A stretch of 6,196 nt of DNA, taken from assembly GCA_902494585.1 (NCBI GenBank), contig CABUUD010000106.1:1-6196 (forward strand), read 5' to 3'. The notes under the pieces were generated by a model that was not told where the DNA came from, ran no database searches, and saw nothing but the letters and a program-made list of their open reading frames with translations. Shown here piece after piece: positions 1 through 5,054 of this stretch (positions within the stretch are counted from its first letter, which is position 1; every line of letters starts with the position of its first letter). A program made the position numbers and the translations under genes. The stretch is from an uncultured Collinsella sp. (lineage in GTDB: Bacteria; Actinomycetota; Coriobacteriia; Coriobacteriales; Coriobacteriaceae).

Positions 1-107
1 GCGGCGAATATGGTGTTCTTGGACAGGCCGGTATGAGCGGCAGGGCGCGCCGTGCGGCGGCGCTTGGAGATGGCTTCGAGTACCGTGACGGTTTTGAGCA
101 TCAGCAT
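1..107 (-). CDS. N-terminal fragment of a predicted helix-turn-helix protein (IclR-like?), cut by the left edge
   Basis: Seen: reading leftwards on the minus strand, a strong Shine-Dalgarno AAGGAGGA (119-112) is followed after four bases by ATG at 107-105. The frame then stays open to the window edge, giving 35 complete codons. The peptide begins MLMLKTVTVLEAIS, continues through a basic stretch KRRRTARPA, and then has HTGLSKNTIFA. A second in-frame ATG lies two codons in (101-99), but spacing favours the first. The order 'hydrophobic helix, basic linker, TGLSKNTI' resembles the first helices of a winged helix-turn-helix domain, in which TGLSKNT would form the turn and recognition helix. IclR-family regulators have this spacing at their N-terminus. 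This is a resemblance in 35 residues only, so the family is uncertain, and other DNA-binding proteins or recombinase-type N-termini are possible. The gene is transcribed away from pyrE. Confidence 0.5.
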   Translation of the reverse strand, partial: MLMLKTVTVLEAISKRRRTARPAAHTGLSKNTIFA

Positions 108-246
108 AGGGTCCTCCTTGTTGAGGGGAGTTAGCGTACGTGTCGTATTTGCTTCAAAAAACCTAGATGTCGCTCACGTCAAGCTCTTGAGCCCACAAAG
201 GGTGCAGCGCGCCTTTGCGGTGGTTTTGGCGATCTGCCGGTGGCGT

Positions 247-318
247 TTATGCGTGTGCGGAGTCCTCGCGGCGTGCCGAGGGCGACATGCAGGTTTTTCG
301 ACTAGGACTGCCTTCCAT
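247..318 (-). CDS. Possible 23-residue leader peptide or small protein
   Basis: Seen: AGGAGG (330-325) lies six bases before an ATG at 318-316, which is the best-spaced Shine-Dalgarno in the window. The frame encodes MEGSPSRKTCMSPSARREDS followed by AHA and a TAA stop at 249-247. It is basic and polar, has one cysteine and no hydrophobic segment, and resembles no family I know. It lies downstream of the candidate minus-strand promoter and upstream of the left-edge gene, with about 140 bp between its stop and that gene's ATG. It could therefore be a leader ORF in the 5' untranslated region. The strong ribosome-binding site is the only real evidence; the codons themselves are not diagnostic. 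A +1-shifted frame stays open across the stop and ends at a short Cys-x-x-Cys peptide, but nothing shows that it is used. Confidence 0.25.
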   Translation of the reverse strand: MEGSPSRKTCMSPSARREDSAHA

Positions 319-353
319 GGCACACCTCCTAAAGGCTGAGCGCAGCGCGCTTT

Positions 354-374
354 GGGTATCTCGTACCCCTTTTT
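354..374 (+). terminator. Weak terminator-like hairpin followed by T5
   Basis: GGGTA (354-358), a loop of five bases (359-363) and TACCC (364-368) are followed by C and TTTTT (370-374). On the plus strand this has the form of a small intrinsic terminator, but the stem is only five pairs and no plus-strand gene lies upstream in the window. On the minus strand the same stem would fall in the leader upstream of the small ORF. It may be only a leader hairpin or chance. Confidence 0.2.
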
Positions 375-385
375 AATCCGCCCGT

Positions 386-414
386 ATTCTTGATGAGGGG
401 GTTTGACATGTCAA
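386..414 (-). promoter_or_regulatory. Candidate sigma-70-type promoter for the leader ORF and left-edge gene
   Basis: On the minus strand a consensus -35 TTGACA (414-409) is followed after exactly 17 bp by AAGAAT (391-386), which matches the -10 consensus at four of six positions. Initiation would fall near 379, about 60 bases before the leader ATG at 318. The -35 box is embedded in the palindrome at 399-418, so a repressor bound there would block it. Predicted by eye only. Confidence 0.4.
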
Positions 415-418
415 CCCC
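399..418. promoter_or_regulatory. Palindromic operator candidate TTGACATGTCAA with GGG/CCC flanks
   Basis: TTGACATGTCAA (403-414) is a perfect 12-bp palindrome. One mismatched pair further out (402/415) is followed by three more matching pairs, GGG at 399-401 with CCC at 416-418. Both halves contain TTGACA, and the minus-strand copy forms the -35 of the candidate promoter. A dyad covering a -35 box in a divergent region is the usual geometry of a repressor site. The partial HTH gene at the left edge is an obvious candidate regulator, which would make this autoregulation; that link is inference. Confidence 0.4.
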
Positions 419-544
419 ATTGTTCGGAAAACCATTCCCCCTGACAAAGCCTTTACAGAATGCCGTGGCCCCAAAGCGCGCCCGCATCGACGCTTCGCCT
501 GCGCTAAACTGGAAGGCACGTACGCGATTACGAGAGGAGCCCGC

Positions 545-1228
545 ATGGAGGCTTACAAGCAAGAGTTCATCAAGTTTATGGTCGAGTCCGACGTCCTTAA
601 GTTCGGCAGCTTTACGCTCAAGAGCGGCCGTCAGTCCCCGTTCTTTATGAACGCCGGCGCTTACGTGACGGGCTATCAGCTCAAGAAGCTGGGAGAGTAT
701 TACGCCCAGGCCATCCACGATAACTTTGGCGACGACTTTGATGTGCTGTTTGGACCGGCCTACAAGGGTATTCCGCTGGCCGTCGTGACCGCAATTGCCT
801 ACCACGAGCTGTACGGCAAGGAGGTCAAGTACTGCTGCGACCGCAAGGAGGCCAAGGATCACGGCGCCGACAAGGGCAACCTGCTGGGCTATGAGCCCCA
901 GGACGGCGACCGCGTGGTCATGGTCGAGGACGTCACCACCAGCGGTAAGTCCATCGACGAGACCTATCCCAAGGTTAAGGCTGCTGCCGACGTCGAAATC
1001 AAGGGCCTCATCGTGTCTCTCAACCGCATGGAGGTTGGCAAGGGCGGCGTGACCACCGCACAGAAGGAGATCGAGGCCAAGTACGGTTTCCCCGTCGCGA
1101 GCATCGTTTCCATGGCCGAGGTCGTCGAGACCCTCTACAACCATGAGATCGATGGCAAGGTCGTCATCGATGACGAGCTCAAGGCCGCCATCGACGCTTA
1201 CTACGAGCAGTACGGAGCTCGGGAGTAG
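545..1228 (+). CDS. pyrE: Orotate phosphoribosyltransferase
   Basis: Cytoplasmic enzyme of de novo pyrimidine synthesis; it joins orotate to PRPP to give orotidine 5'-monophosphate and pyrophosphate. The 227-residue length fits bacterial PyrE. Visible motifs are the N-terminal orotate/PRPP segment FTLKSGRQSPFF (23-34), the strand and loop FGPAYKGIPL (69-78), the catalytic-loop region RKEAKDHG (100-107) with its conserved Lys and His, and the PRPP-binding signature VVMVEDVTTSGKS (124-136), in which the acidic pair and TTSGKS are intact. The ATG is fixed by AGAGGAG (533-539), five bases upstream. It appears monocistronic here: the stop codon is followed at once by a 12-bp hairpin and then a strong terminator. 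No other pyr gene is in the window, and I see no PyrR-type attenuator in the leader. Minus-strand frames across it are shadows. Confidence 0.97.
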   Translation: MEAYKQEFIKFMVESDVLKFGSFTLKSGRQSPFFMNAGAYVTGYQLKKLGEYYAQAIHDNFGDDFDVLFGPAYKGIPLAVVTAIAYHELYGKEVKYCCDRKEAKDHGADKGNLLGYEPQDGDRVVMVEDVTTSGKSIDETYPKVKAAADVEIKGLIVSLNRMEVGKGGVTTAQKEIEAKYGFPVASIVSMAEVVETLYNHEIDGKVVIDDELKAAIDAYYEQYGARE

Positions 1229-1255
1229 TTACGCGGGTTTACCAACCCGCGTAAC
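1228..1255. repeat. Perfect 12-bp hairpin abutting the pyrE stop codon
   Basis: GTTACGCGGGTT (1228-1239) and AACCCGCGTAAC (1244-1255) are exact reverse complements around a TACC loop. The left arm begins with the last base of the pyrE TAG stop. There is no T-tract after it, so it is not itself a standard intrinsic terminator. In RNA it would form a very stable stem protecting the pyrE 3' end, or it could be a processed 3' boundary. Confidence 0.75.
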
Positions 1256-1275
1256 GGCTCGACGCTGCGCGCCGC

Positions 1276-1361
1276 CCAGGGCGACAATTTGTCATTCAAA
1301 AGGCGAGGCATGACCAGAAGGTCTATGCCTTGCCTTTTTCATGCCAACTTGTTCGCCCTGG
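1276..1361. repeat. Long imperfect inverted repeat enclosing the pyrE terminator
   Basis: CCAGGGCGA (1276-1284) pairs perfectly with TCGCCCTGG (1353-1361). Further in, CAA (1285-1287) pairs with TTG (1349-1351) after a one-base bulge, TTG (1289-1291) with CAA (1345-1347), and CAT (1293-1295) with ATG (1341-1343). The terminator stem at 1298-1338 follows. The whole forms one rod-like hairpin of about 86 bases with only small internal loops. This is much longer than a terminator needs and suggests a dispersed palindromic element or a structured 3' RNA. Confidence 0.65.
1298..1339 (+). terminator. Strong intrinsic terminator for pyrE, probably bidirectional
   Basis: AAAAGGCGAGGCAT (1298-1311) pairs with ATGCCTTGCCTTTT (1325-1338) over 14 positions with a single G.U pair. 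It continues through GACC (1312-1315) and GGTC (1320-1323), with T1324 bulged and AGAA as the loop. The T-run reaches TTTTT (1335-1339). On the opposite strand the same stem ends in TTTT, so it can also stop transcription coming from the right. It lies about 70 bases after the pyrE stop codon. Confidence 0.85.
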
Positions 1362-1405
1362 ACGTCGCTCGCTGTCCGTCCTCTACCCGCGGTGTTGCCC
1401 TGGTT

Positions 1406-1471
1406 GGCACTTGGGGACGTTCCTTTTGTGCCGGCACCTGGGGACACTCCTTAGTCATTGGGGAGGTTCTT
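1406..1471. repeat. Three imperfect direct repeats with a TGGGGAC core
   Basis: Unit 1 (1406-1425) and unit 2 (1433-1452) share GGCAC, one variable base, TGGGGAC, two variable bases and TCCTT: 17 of 20 positions are identical and the offset is 27 bp. A third, degraded unit TTGGGGAGGTTCTT (1458-1471) matches unit 1 except for one substitution and one missing C. GTGCC (1428-1432) after unit 1 is the complement of its GGCAC start, so unit 1 can fold. The GGGAC core and the following T-rich, GGCA-bearing pattern resemble the element at 2461-2500, so both may belong to one broader dispersed family. That grouping is inference. Confidence 0.6.
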
Positions 1472-1480
1472 AAATGACTA
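1452..1480. repeat. 8-bp inverted repeat flanking the third GGGGAC-type unit
   Basis: TAGTCATT (1452-1459) and AATGACTA (1473-1480) are exact reverse complements with a 13-base spacer, and the spacer holds most of the third TTGGGGA unit. It may be a small hairpin or the edge of a repeat insertion. I see no T-tract. Confidence 0.45.
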
Positions 1481-1489
1481 GTCAGAAAT

Positions 1490-1553
1490 GAGCGTGGATA
1501 ATCTCCCGGTTTTGGCCTGTGTGCGGGCTCAAAGTGGGAGATTATCCACGCTC
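1490..1553. repeat. 18-bp perfect inverted repeat with DnaA-box-like arms
   Basis: GAGCGTGGATAATCTCCC (1490-1507) and GGGAGATTATCCACGCTC (1536-1553) are exact reverse complements with a 28-base spacer. Pairing extends three positions outward if one G.T is allowed. Each arm contains TTATCCACG, one mismatch from the classical DnaA box TTATCCACA, in opposite orientations. A shorter third copy lies at 1573-1584. Read on the minus strand it sits just beyond the RpiR-gene stop and is followed by ATTTCT, so it might also end that transcript. A dispersed repeat is the simplest reading. Confidence 0.7.
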
Positions 1554-1572
1554 GTTAGATAAGCGTCCAAAA

Positions 1573-1584
1573 ATCCACGCTCGT
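1573..1584 (+). repeat. Third partial copy of the inverted-repeat arm
   Basis: ATCCACGCTCGT occurs at 1573-1584 and, 29 bp earlier, at 1544-1555, where it forms the end of the right arm of the 18-bp inverted repeat. The copy ends two bases before the TAG stop (1589-1587) of the RpiR-type gene, so the repeat touches the 3' end of that gene. Confidence 0.55.
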
Positions 1585-1586
1585 CG

Positions 1587-2441
1587 CTACTTGAGCCCGG
1601 GCAGGCGGGTGTAGGGGAACGAGTGCTCCAGGAATTCGGAGCAGTGGTCGTAGTCTTTGGCGAAGTAGCTGCTGTAGAGCGAATCGAGCACGTATTGCAC
1701 GGCGATGTGGCTCGCGAACTGCGTGATGCGATGCGTCATGCTCTCGTGGTCACTCACCGTAAGGTAGGCGGCAAAGCCAGGGTGAATGCGCGCGCAATAA
1801 GGCGTGCCGATGACGATGACCGGGACATGGCGACTGCTGAGGATCGGCAAGATGTCCTTGAGGTTGGGGGCAAGGCCGCTGTAGGAGATGACGATTGCCG
1901 CATGGTCGGGGCCCGAGGCGAGCGCCGTTCGCACCTGGGCCTCGACACCGTCGTGGCACGTCGCGCTTTTACCGGCGGAGAGCAGGCGGTCGCGGAACAT
2001 TCCCGCTGGATAGAGGTTGTGCGAGCCCGTGTAGATGTCGACCTGTCGGGCGTTCGCGATGAGCTTGGCGGCGTGGTCAAGCTGCGTGGGGTCGAGCAGC
2101 TCCTGCGTTTCGGCCAGCGTGGTCTGGTAGAGCCCCTCCATGCGCTCCATGACCTGCGCAGGGGTGGACGTAGCGTCGAAGGGAAAGTTGATGTCCACGT
2201 CGCGCCGATTGCCCGCCTCGGTTGCCAAGCGAATAAGCTCGACCTTGAGATCCTTGAAGCCCTCGAGGCCGAGCTTTTTGCAAAAACGGTGTACGCTCGC
2301 GACCGAAACGTTAGTGCGTGCGGCAAATTCCTTAATCGAAAGCCCGCGGATGTCCTCGCCGATGGCAAGGGCTGCAATGCCGAGCTGTTGCTCGGTGGGG
2401 GTGAGGCCCTGCGCCTCGGTGATCTTGCGTTTGATATCCAT
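1587..2441 (-). CDS. MurR/RpiR-family transcriptional regulator with a SIS sugar-phosphate domain
   Basis: A 284-residue DNA-binding regulator, the usual length for the family. Residues 1-77 form the RpiR-type helix-turn-helix domain, with the motif region IKEFAARTNVSVASVHRFCK (36-55) followed by KLGLEGFKDLK. Residues about 122-260 form a SIS domain: strand and loop VDIYTGSHNLYPAGMF (134-149), strand AAIVISYSGLAPNL (181-194) with the conserved Ser-x-Ser-Gly turn, and strand VPVIVIGTP (206-214). SIS domains of this family bind sugar phosphates, which act as inducers or co-repressors. The first SIS loop (TGSHNLYPAG) departs from the usual Gly-x-Gly-x-Ser form, so the ligand cannot be inferred. 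I chose the ATG at 2441-2439 because GGGAG lies five bases upstream; the frame could extend to a TTG at 2471, but that codon lies in the repeat and has no ribosome-binding site. It follows the glycosidase gene by 42 bp on the same strand, probably as one operon, and may control it. Confidence 0.9.
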   Translation of the reverse strand: MDIKRKITEAQGLTPTEQQLGIAALAIGEDIRGLSIKEFAARTNVSVASVHRFCKKLGLEGFKDLKVELIRLATEAGNRRDVDINFPFDATSTPAQVMERMEGLYQTTLAETQELLDPTQLDHAAKLIANARQVDIYTGSHNLYPAGMFRDRLLSAGKSATCHDGVEAQVRTALASGPDHAAIVISYSGLAPNLKDILPILSSRHVPVIVIGTPYCARIHPGFAAYLTVSDHESMTHRITQFASHIAVQYVLDSLYSSYFAKDYDHCSEFLEHSFPYTRLPGLK

Positions 2442-2460
2442 GCGAACTCCCACACTCGCC

Positions 2461-2500
2461 AAACCTGCCAAAAAGGGACAGGTTTATTTTGGCAGGTTTT
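2461..2500. repeat. Inverted-repeat element across the hydrolase stop codon, between hydrolase and RpiR-type genes
   Basis: AAACCTGCCAAAA (2461-2473) and TTTTGGCAGGTTT (2487-2499) are exact reverse complements with a 13-base spacer containing GGGACAGG. Read on the minus strand, bases 2500-2481 are AAAACCTGCCAAAATAAACC, which is identical over all 20 bases to 6177-6196 at the end of the araC-type gene. The element encodes the last residues (most of QNLPK) and the TAA stop of the hydrolase. In the transcript it would form a 13-bp hairpin between the two cistrons. The right arm is followed by GGCG and not by a T-run, so it is not a classic terminator. It could instead influence the relative expression of the two genes. 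Confidence 0.75.
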
Positions 2501-5054
2501 GCCCGCAAAGGGTAACGGGGCCGAGGATGCCGCTGGGGGCGACGGGCTCGGTGAGAGCGAAGATGTCGGGGATCGCATGGTCGAGCGTGTTGATGATGTC
2601 GATCGTGAGCTCATGCGCACCGGCGGAAAGTGCGCCGGCGGCAAAACGGTAGGGCGGGCAGATGCGTGTGCCGAGCGAGCGCCCATCGAGCGTGAGCGTC
2701 GCGGTTTCGTAAACGTCTCCCAGGTCGATCGTGGCGTCAGCGCAATCGTTGGCCAGCTCAAACGACGCACGATATCGGTAGGTGCCGCAGGTGCCGGTGA
2801 ACAGATCGGCTGTAAGGTCGCACAGGTGCTTGAGCTTTTGTGCTTCACCAAAGGCGCCATTGCTGCCGGCAGGGGAGAGGGCGACGGTCCATGGGCCTTC
2901 GATGCGCAGACTGAGCGATGTATCGGCGTCGATTGCGCCGTCTCCAGGCGCATCCTCGCTGCTCGCTTGCAGAACAACGAAGCAGCTCTCGAAGGGTGCG
3001 AGCTCCAACGCACCGTCAAACGCAACGGGCTCGGCACCGTTTAGCAGGTCGAGCCGCGTGCCGCAAAGGCGCTCGCCTGTCGCAAGTGCAACCGTGCAGT
3101 CGATGCGCTCGCGTGGGTGCTCGTTGACGAGCATAACGTAGGTCTCGCCTGCCCGCTCGTAGCGAAGTGCGCGTAGCCAGGGCTGCGGTGTGTCAGACAC
3201 AACGGTCTGCAGTCCCGCGCCTGCAAGCGCGCGGGCGACATCGGCGAGCGGCGTTGCGACGAGCCCTCCCAGCTCGACCGCGCCCTCGGAATCGTAGAAT
3301 GCGCCGGGCACCTCGTCGACGGCAAGCACCATAACGCCTGCATTCGCCATGTATCTCGCCGCCTTTGCCGTCTCCGCGCCAATAAACGTAGCACCGGGCA
3401 TAACAAATGCCTGGTAGCGGCAGCTGTTAACACCAAGCAATCCATCAGCAATCGAAACCTTGTAGCGGCTCTTGTCCTCAAAAGCCTCGGCGGGCACAAA
3501 ATCAAAGTCGATCTGCGCGCGCGTGAGCTCTGACGCCACGCGCTCGATAGGCATGGCGCTACCGGCCCATTCGGCATCGGCATGGTACAGGATGGCGACG
3601 GGGCGCGTGGCACAGCCTCCCGAAAGCAGCGTTGCCGTACGGTTCATATAGCTCATGAGCTGGCCAAAGTGCGGCCACTGCGGGTTGTTGCCGTGCGCGT
3701 AAAAGTGCGGCGGGCAGTCCCAATCGGGGAAGGGCGCCATGCTAAACGCGTGCGGCGTAAACCAATTGACGCCGCGGACGAGCATGTGGTCGGCAATCCA
3801 CTTCATCTCGCGCAAGCCCTCGTGCCAGCCAAAGGCGCCAAAAACCTCGGCCATGCAGCGCCCCTGCTTTTTGGGGTCGAGGCGCGCGGCCGAAGAGCCC
3901 AGTTTGGCAAGCGCGTAGGTAAAGAACTCCATGTTCCATGTGCCATGGAAGTAGCCGTAAGAGCCGTGGTCGATGCCGGGGGCGAGCTGGTTAATAACCA
4001 CATCGATGCCCGCCATGTCCTGACCGGCGACAGCGCGGAAATAGTGCCCAGCGCCCTGGCCCAGGCGTGTGTGGCAGCTCTTGTCTTCGATCACGTGCCC
4101 GATGTGCATGACGCCGTGCTCGCGGCACCAGTCGCCAATCTGCTCGTCAAAGCACGCACGGTAGAGTTGCGTGGCGATGTCCATGTAGGTGTGGCGGACC
4201 CGAGCGCCGGCGGGGTCGCGCGTCCAAAGCTCGCGGAGCTCACTCAGCCAATTTGTGCCCAGTGCCTCGTGCAGGCGTCGCGCAAGTTCGTCCGACCATG
4301 GCAGCGCCATGTCGCCGCGTCCGATAAAGCTGCTGGTAGAAGTGTCTTCGAGGGTCGCACCCTTTTCGTTCATAAAGCCCGGTTCATCGGTAAAGAACCC
4401 CAGGATGGTCTTGCCGAACTCGTCGCCCAAATGCTCAAACGTGGGTTCGTAGACGGCGTTAATGAGCATGCGGCACGAATCGGCGTCGACCATGTTGATG
4501 TATTCATCGCGAAAGCCGGTCTTTTGGCTGGTGACGTAGAGCTCGAGGGTGGTAACGCCGGCGGGGGCGTCAAAGCGCAGGCGGGCGGGAATGCTGTCTT
4601 CGGTCTGCTCAACGGCGAGCTCAAGGTCGAGCGGCACGCCGGCAGCGTCAAAACCCGCCGCGCCCACAAAGTGCTCCGTGGGATCCATGAGGTTGCCGAG
4701 CTTGATGGTCGTGGACGGCTGGGGTCCAACGACCGTTACCGTGTGATGCTTAAGCACGGTCTTCTTGAGCGTGGGGTCTACATCCTCGCCTGAAAGCGCG
4801 CCGTTGGCGTAGCCCGTGGGAAAGTGGGCATCATCGAGCAGCCAGATCTTCAGGCCCAGGCGCTTGCACTCGCCAATGATAAATCGCAGGTCGGACCACC
4901 AGCCATCGCGGCAAAACTCGGGATGCGTGCGCGACTCAAGGCAGACTTCACGGATGTCCGCCCCGGCAATCTGCTCTAAGTATTCGGTAATCGTCTCGCG
5001 TTCTTCGCCCTTGAGCCACAAGAACGGAAGCACATGGTTGTCATATGCTGCCAT
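2484..5054 (-). CDS. GH106-like glycoside hydrolase (possible alpha-L-rhamnosidase), cytoplasmic
   Basis: An 856-residue protein built like the large TIM-barrel hydrolases of the GH106/alpha-L-rhamnosidase type. Residues 1 to about 480 carry barrel-like motifs: IREVCLESR near 35-42, GWWSDLRFII (51-60), LLDDAHFPTGYANGAL (72-87), FFTDEPGFMNEKG (220-232), HIGHVIED (317-324), AEVFGAFGWHEG (402-413) and GVNWFTPHAFS (428-438). Asp223/Glu224, Glu323, Glu403 and Glu412 are candidate active-site acids; which are catalytic I cannot tell. Residues about 485-620 resemble a beta-galactosidase-trimerisation/amidotransferase-like domain. Residues about 716-856 look like a jelly-roll sugar-binding domain (GTYRYRASFEL, GDVYETATLTLDG, ending SGILGPVTL). 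There is no signal peptide or membrane segment, so imported glycosides are the likely substrates. AGAGGAG (5066-5060) lies five bases before the ATG at 5054; the in-frame GTG at 5060 overlaps that site and is unlikely. The last residues come from a repeat element. Family confidence is moderate, and substrate specificity is open. Confidence 0.75.
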   Translation of the reverse strand: MAAYDNHVLPFLWLKGEERETITEYLEQIAGADIREVCLESRTHPEFCRDGWWSDLRFIIGECKRLGLKIWLLDDAHFPTGYANGALSGEDVDPTLKKTVLKHHTVTVVGPQPSTTIKLGNLMDPTEHFVGAAGFDAAGVPLDLELAVEQTEDSIPARLRFDAPAGVTTLELYVTSQKTGFRDEYINMVDADSCRMLINAVYEPTFEHLGDEFGKTILGFFTDEPGFMNEKGATLEDTSTSSFIGRGDMALPWSDELARRLHEALGTNWLSELRELWTRDPAGARVRHTYMDIATQLYRACFDEQIGDWCREHGVMHIGHVIEDKSCHTRLGQGAGHYFRAVAGQDMAGIDVVINQLAPGIDHGSYGYFHGTWNMEFFTYALAKLGSSAARLDPKKQGRCMAEVFGAFGWHEGLREMKWIADHMLVRGVNWFTPHAFSMAPFPDWDCPPHFYAHGNNPQWPHFGQLMSYMNRTATLLSGGCATRPVAILYHADAEWAGSAMPIERVASELTRAQIDFDFVPAEAFEDKSRYKVSIADGLLGVNSCRYQAFVMPGATFIGAETAKAARYMANAGVMVLAVDEVPGAFYDSEGAVELGGLVATPLADVARALAGAGLQTVVSDTPQPWLRALRYERAGETYVMLVNEHPRERIDCTVALATGERLCGTRLDLLNGAEPVAFDGALELAPFESCFVVLQASSEDAPGDGAIDADTSLSLRIEGPWTVALSPAGSNGAFGEAQKLKHLCDLTADLFTGTCGTYRYRASFELANDCADATIDLGDVYETATLTLDGRSLGTRICPPYRFAAGALSAGAHELTIDIINTLDHAIPDIFALTEPVAPSGILGPVTLCGQNLPK

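Larger units (their letters stand above)
108..544. other. Divergent intergenic region between the left-edge gene and pyrE
   Basis: This 437-bp stretch has no convincing gene longer than a leader peptide. On the minus strand it contains, in order of transcription, a candidate promoter (414-386), a small hairpin (368-354), a near-perfect Shine-Dalgarno with a 23-codon ORF (318-247), and about 140 bp of untranslated sequence before the start codon at 107. On the plus strand the pyrE ribosome-binding site AGAGGAG (533-539) is clear. I could not find a well-spaced -35/-10 pair for pyrE; TAAACT at 505-510 is a possible lone -10. A 95-codon plus-strand open frame (52-339) starts inside the minus-strand gene and has no ribosome-binding site, so I regard it as a shadow. 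Confidence 0.6.
1229..1586. other. Gene-free convergent spacer dense in repeats
   Basis: This 358-bp gap between the stops of pyrE (+) and the RpiR-type gene (-) holds, from left to right, a 12-bp perfect hairpin, a long imperfect hairpin with an intrinsic terminator at its tip, a plain stretch (about 1362-1405), three GGGGAC-type units, an 8-bp inverted repeat around the third unit, an 18-bp inverted repeat, and a third partial copy of one of its arms. A 62-codon plus-strand open frame here (1289-1477) begins inside the terminator stem and lacks a ribosome-binding site, so I do not call it a gene. Confidence 0.7.

Noticed and set aside
52..339. 95-codon plus-strand open frame at the left
   Set aside because: It begins inside the minus-strand left-edge gene, has no ribosome-binding site, and overlaps the reverse of two strong minus-strand Shine-Dalgarno sites.
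403..432. Plus-strand promoter for pyrE using TTGACA at 403-408
   Set aside because: At 16-19 bp spacing there is only GGAAAA/AAAACC-like sequence and nothing resembling a -10 box.
329..1144. 271-codon minus-strand open frame across pyrE
   Set aside because: It is antisense to a clear pyrE with intact motifs, its translation is low-complexity and matches no family, and it has no promoter context. It is a GC-rich shadow frame.
1289..1477. 62-codon plus-strand frame in the convergent gap
   Set aside because: It starts within the terminator hairpin and reads through repeats, with no ribosome-binding site.
1400..1590. CRISPR-like array in the spacer
   Set aside because: The repeats differ in type, are imperfect, and are not separated by uniform unique spacers; no cas gene is present.
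2442..2471. Upstream TTG start for the RpiR-type gene (adds ten residues)
   Set aside because: The codon lies in the repeat arm with no Shine-Dalgarno, whereas the ATG at 2441 has GGGAG at proper spacing and begins where the family's first helix normally begins.
1623..3044. 473-codon plus-strand open frame
   Set aside because: It spans the RpiR-type gene and the end of the hydrolase gene in antisense, ignores their boundary, and its translation has the Arg/Val/Gly-rich look of a shadow.
3582..4793. 403-codon plus-strand open frame
   Set aside because: It lies fully antisense to the hydrolase, whose frame carries recognisable conserved motifs on the other strand.
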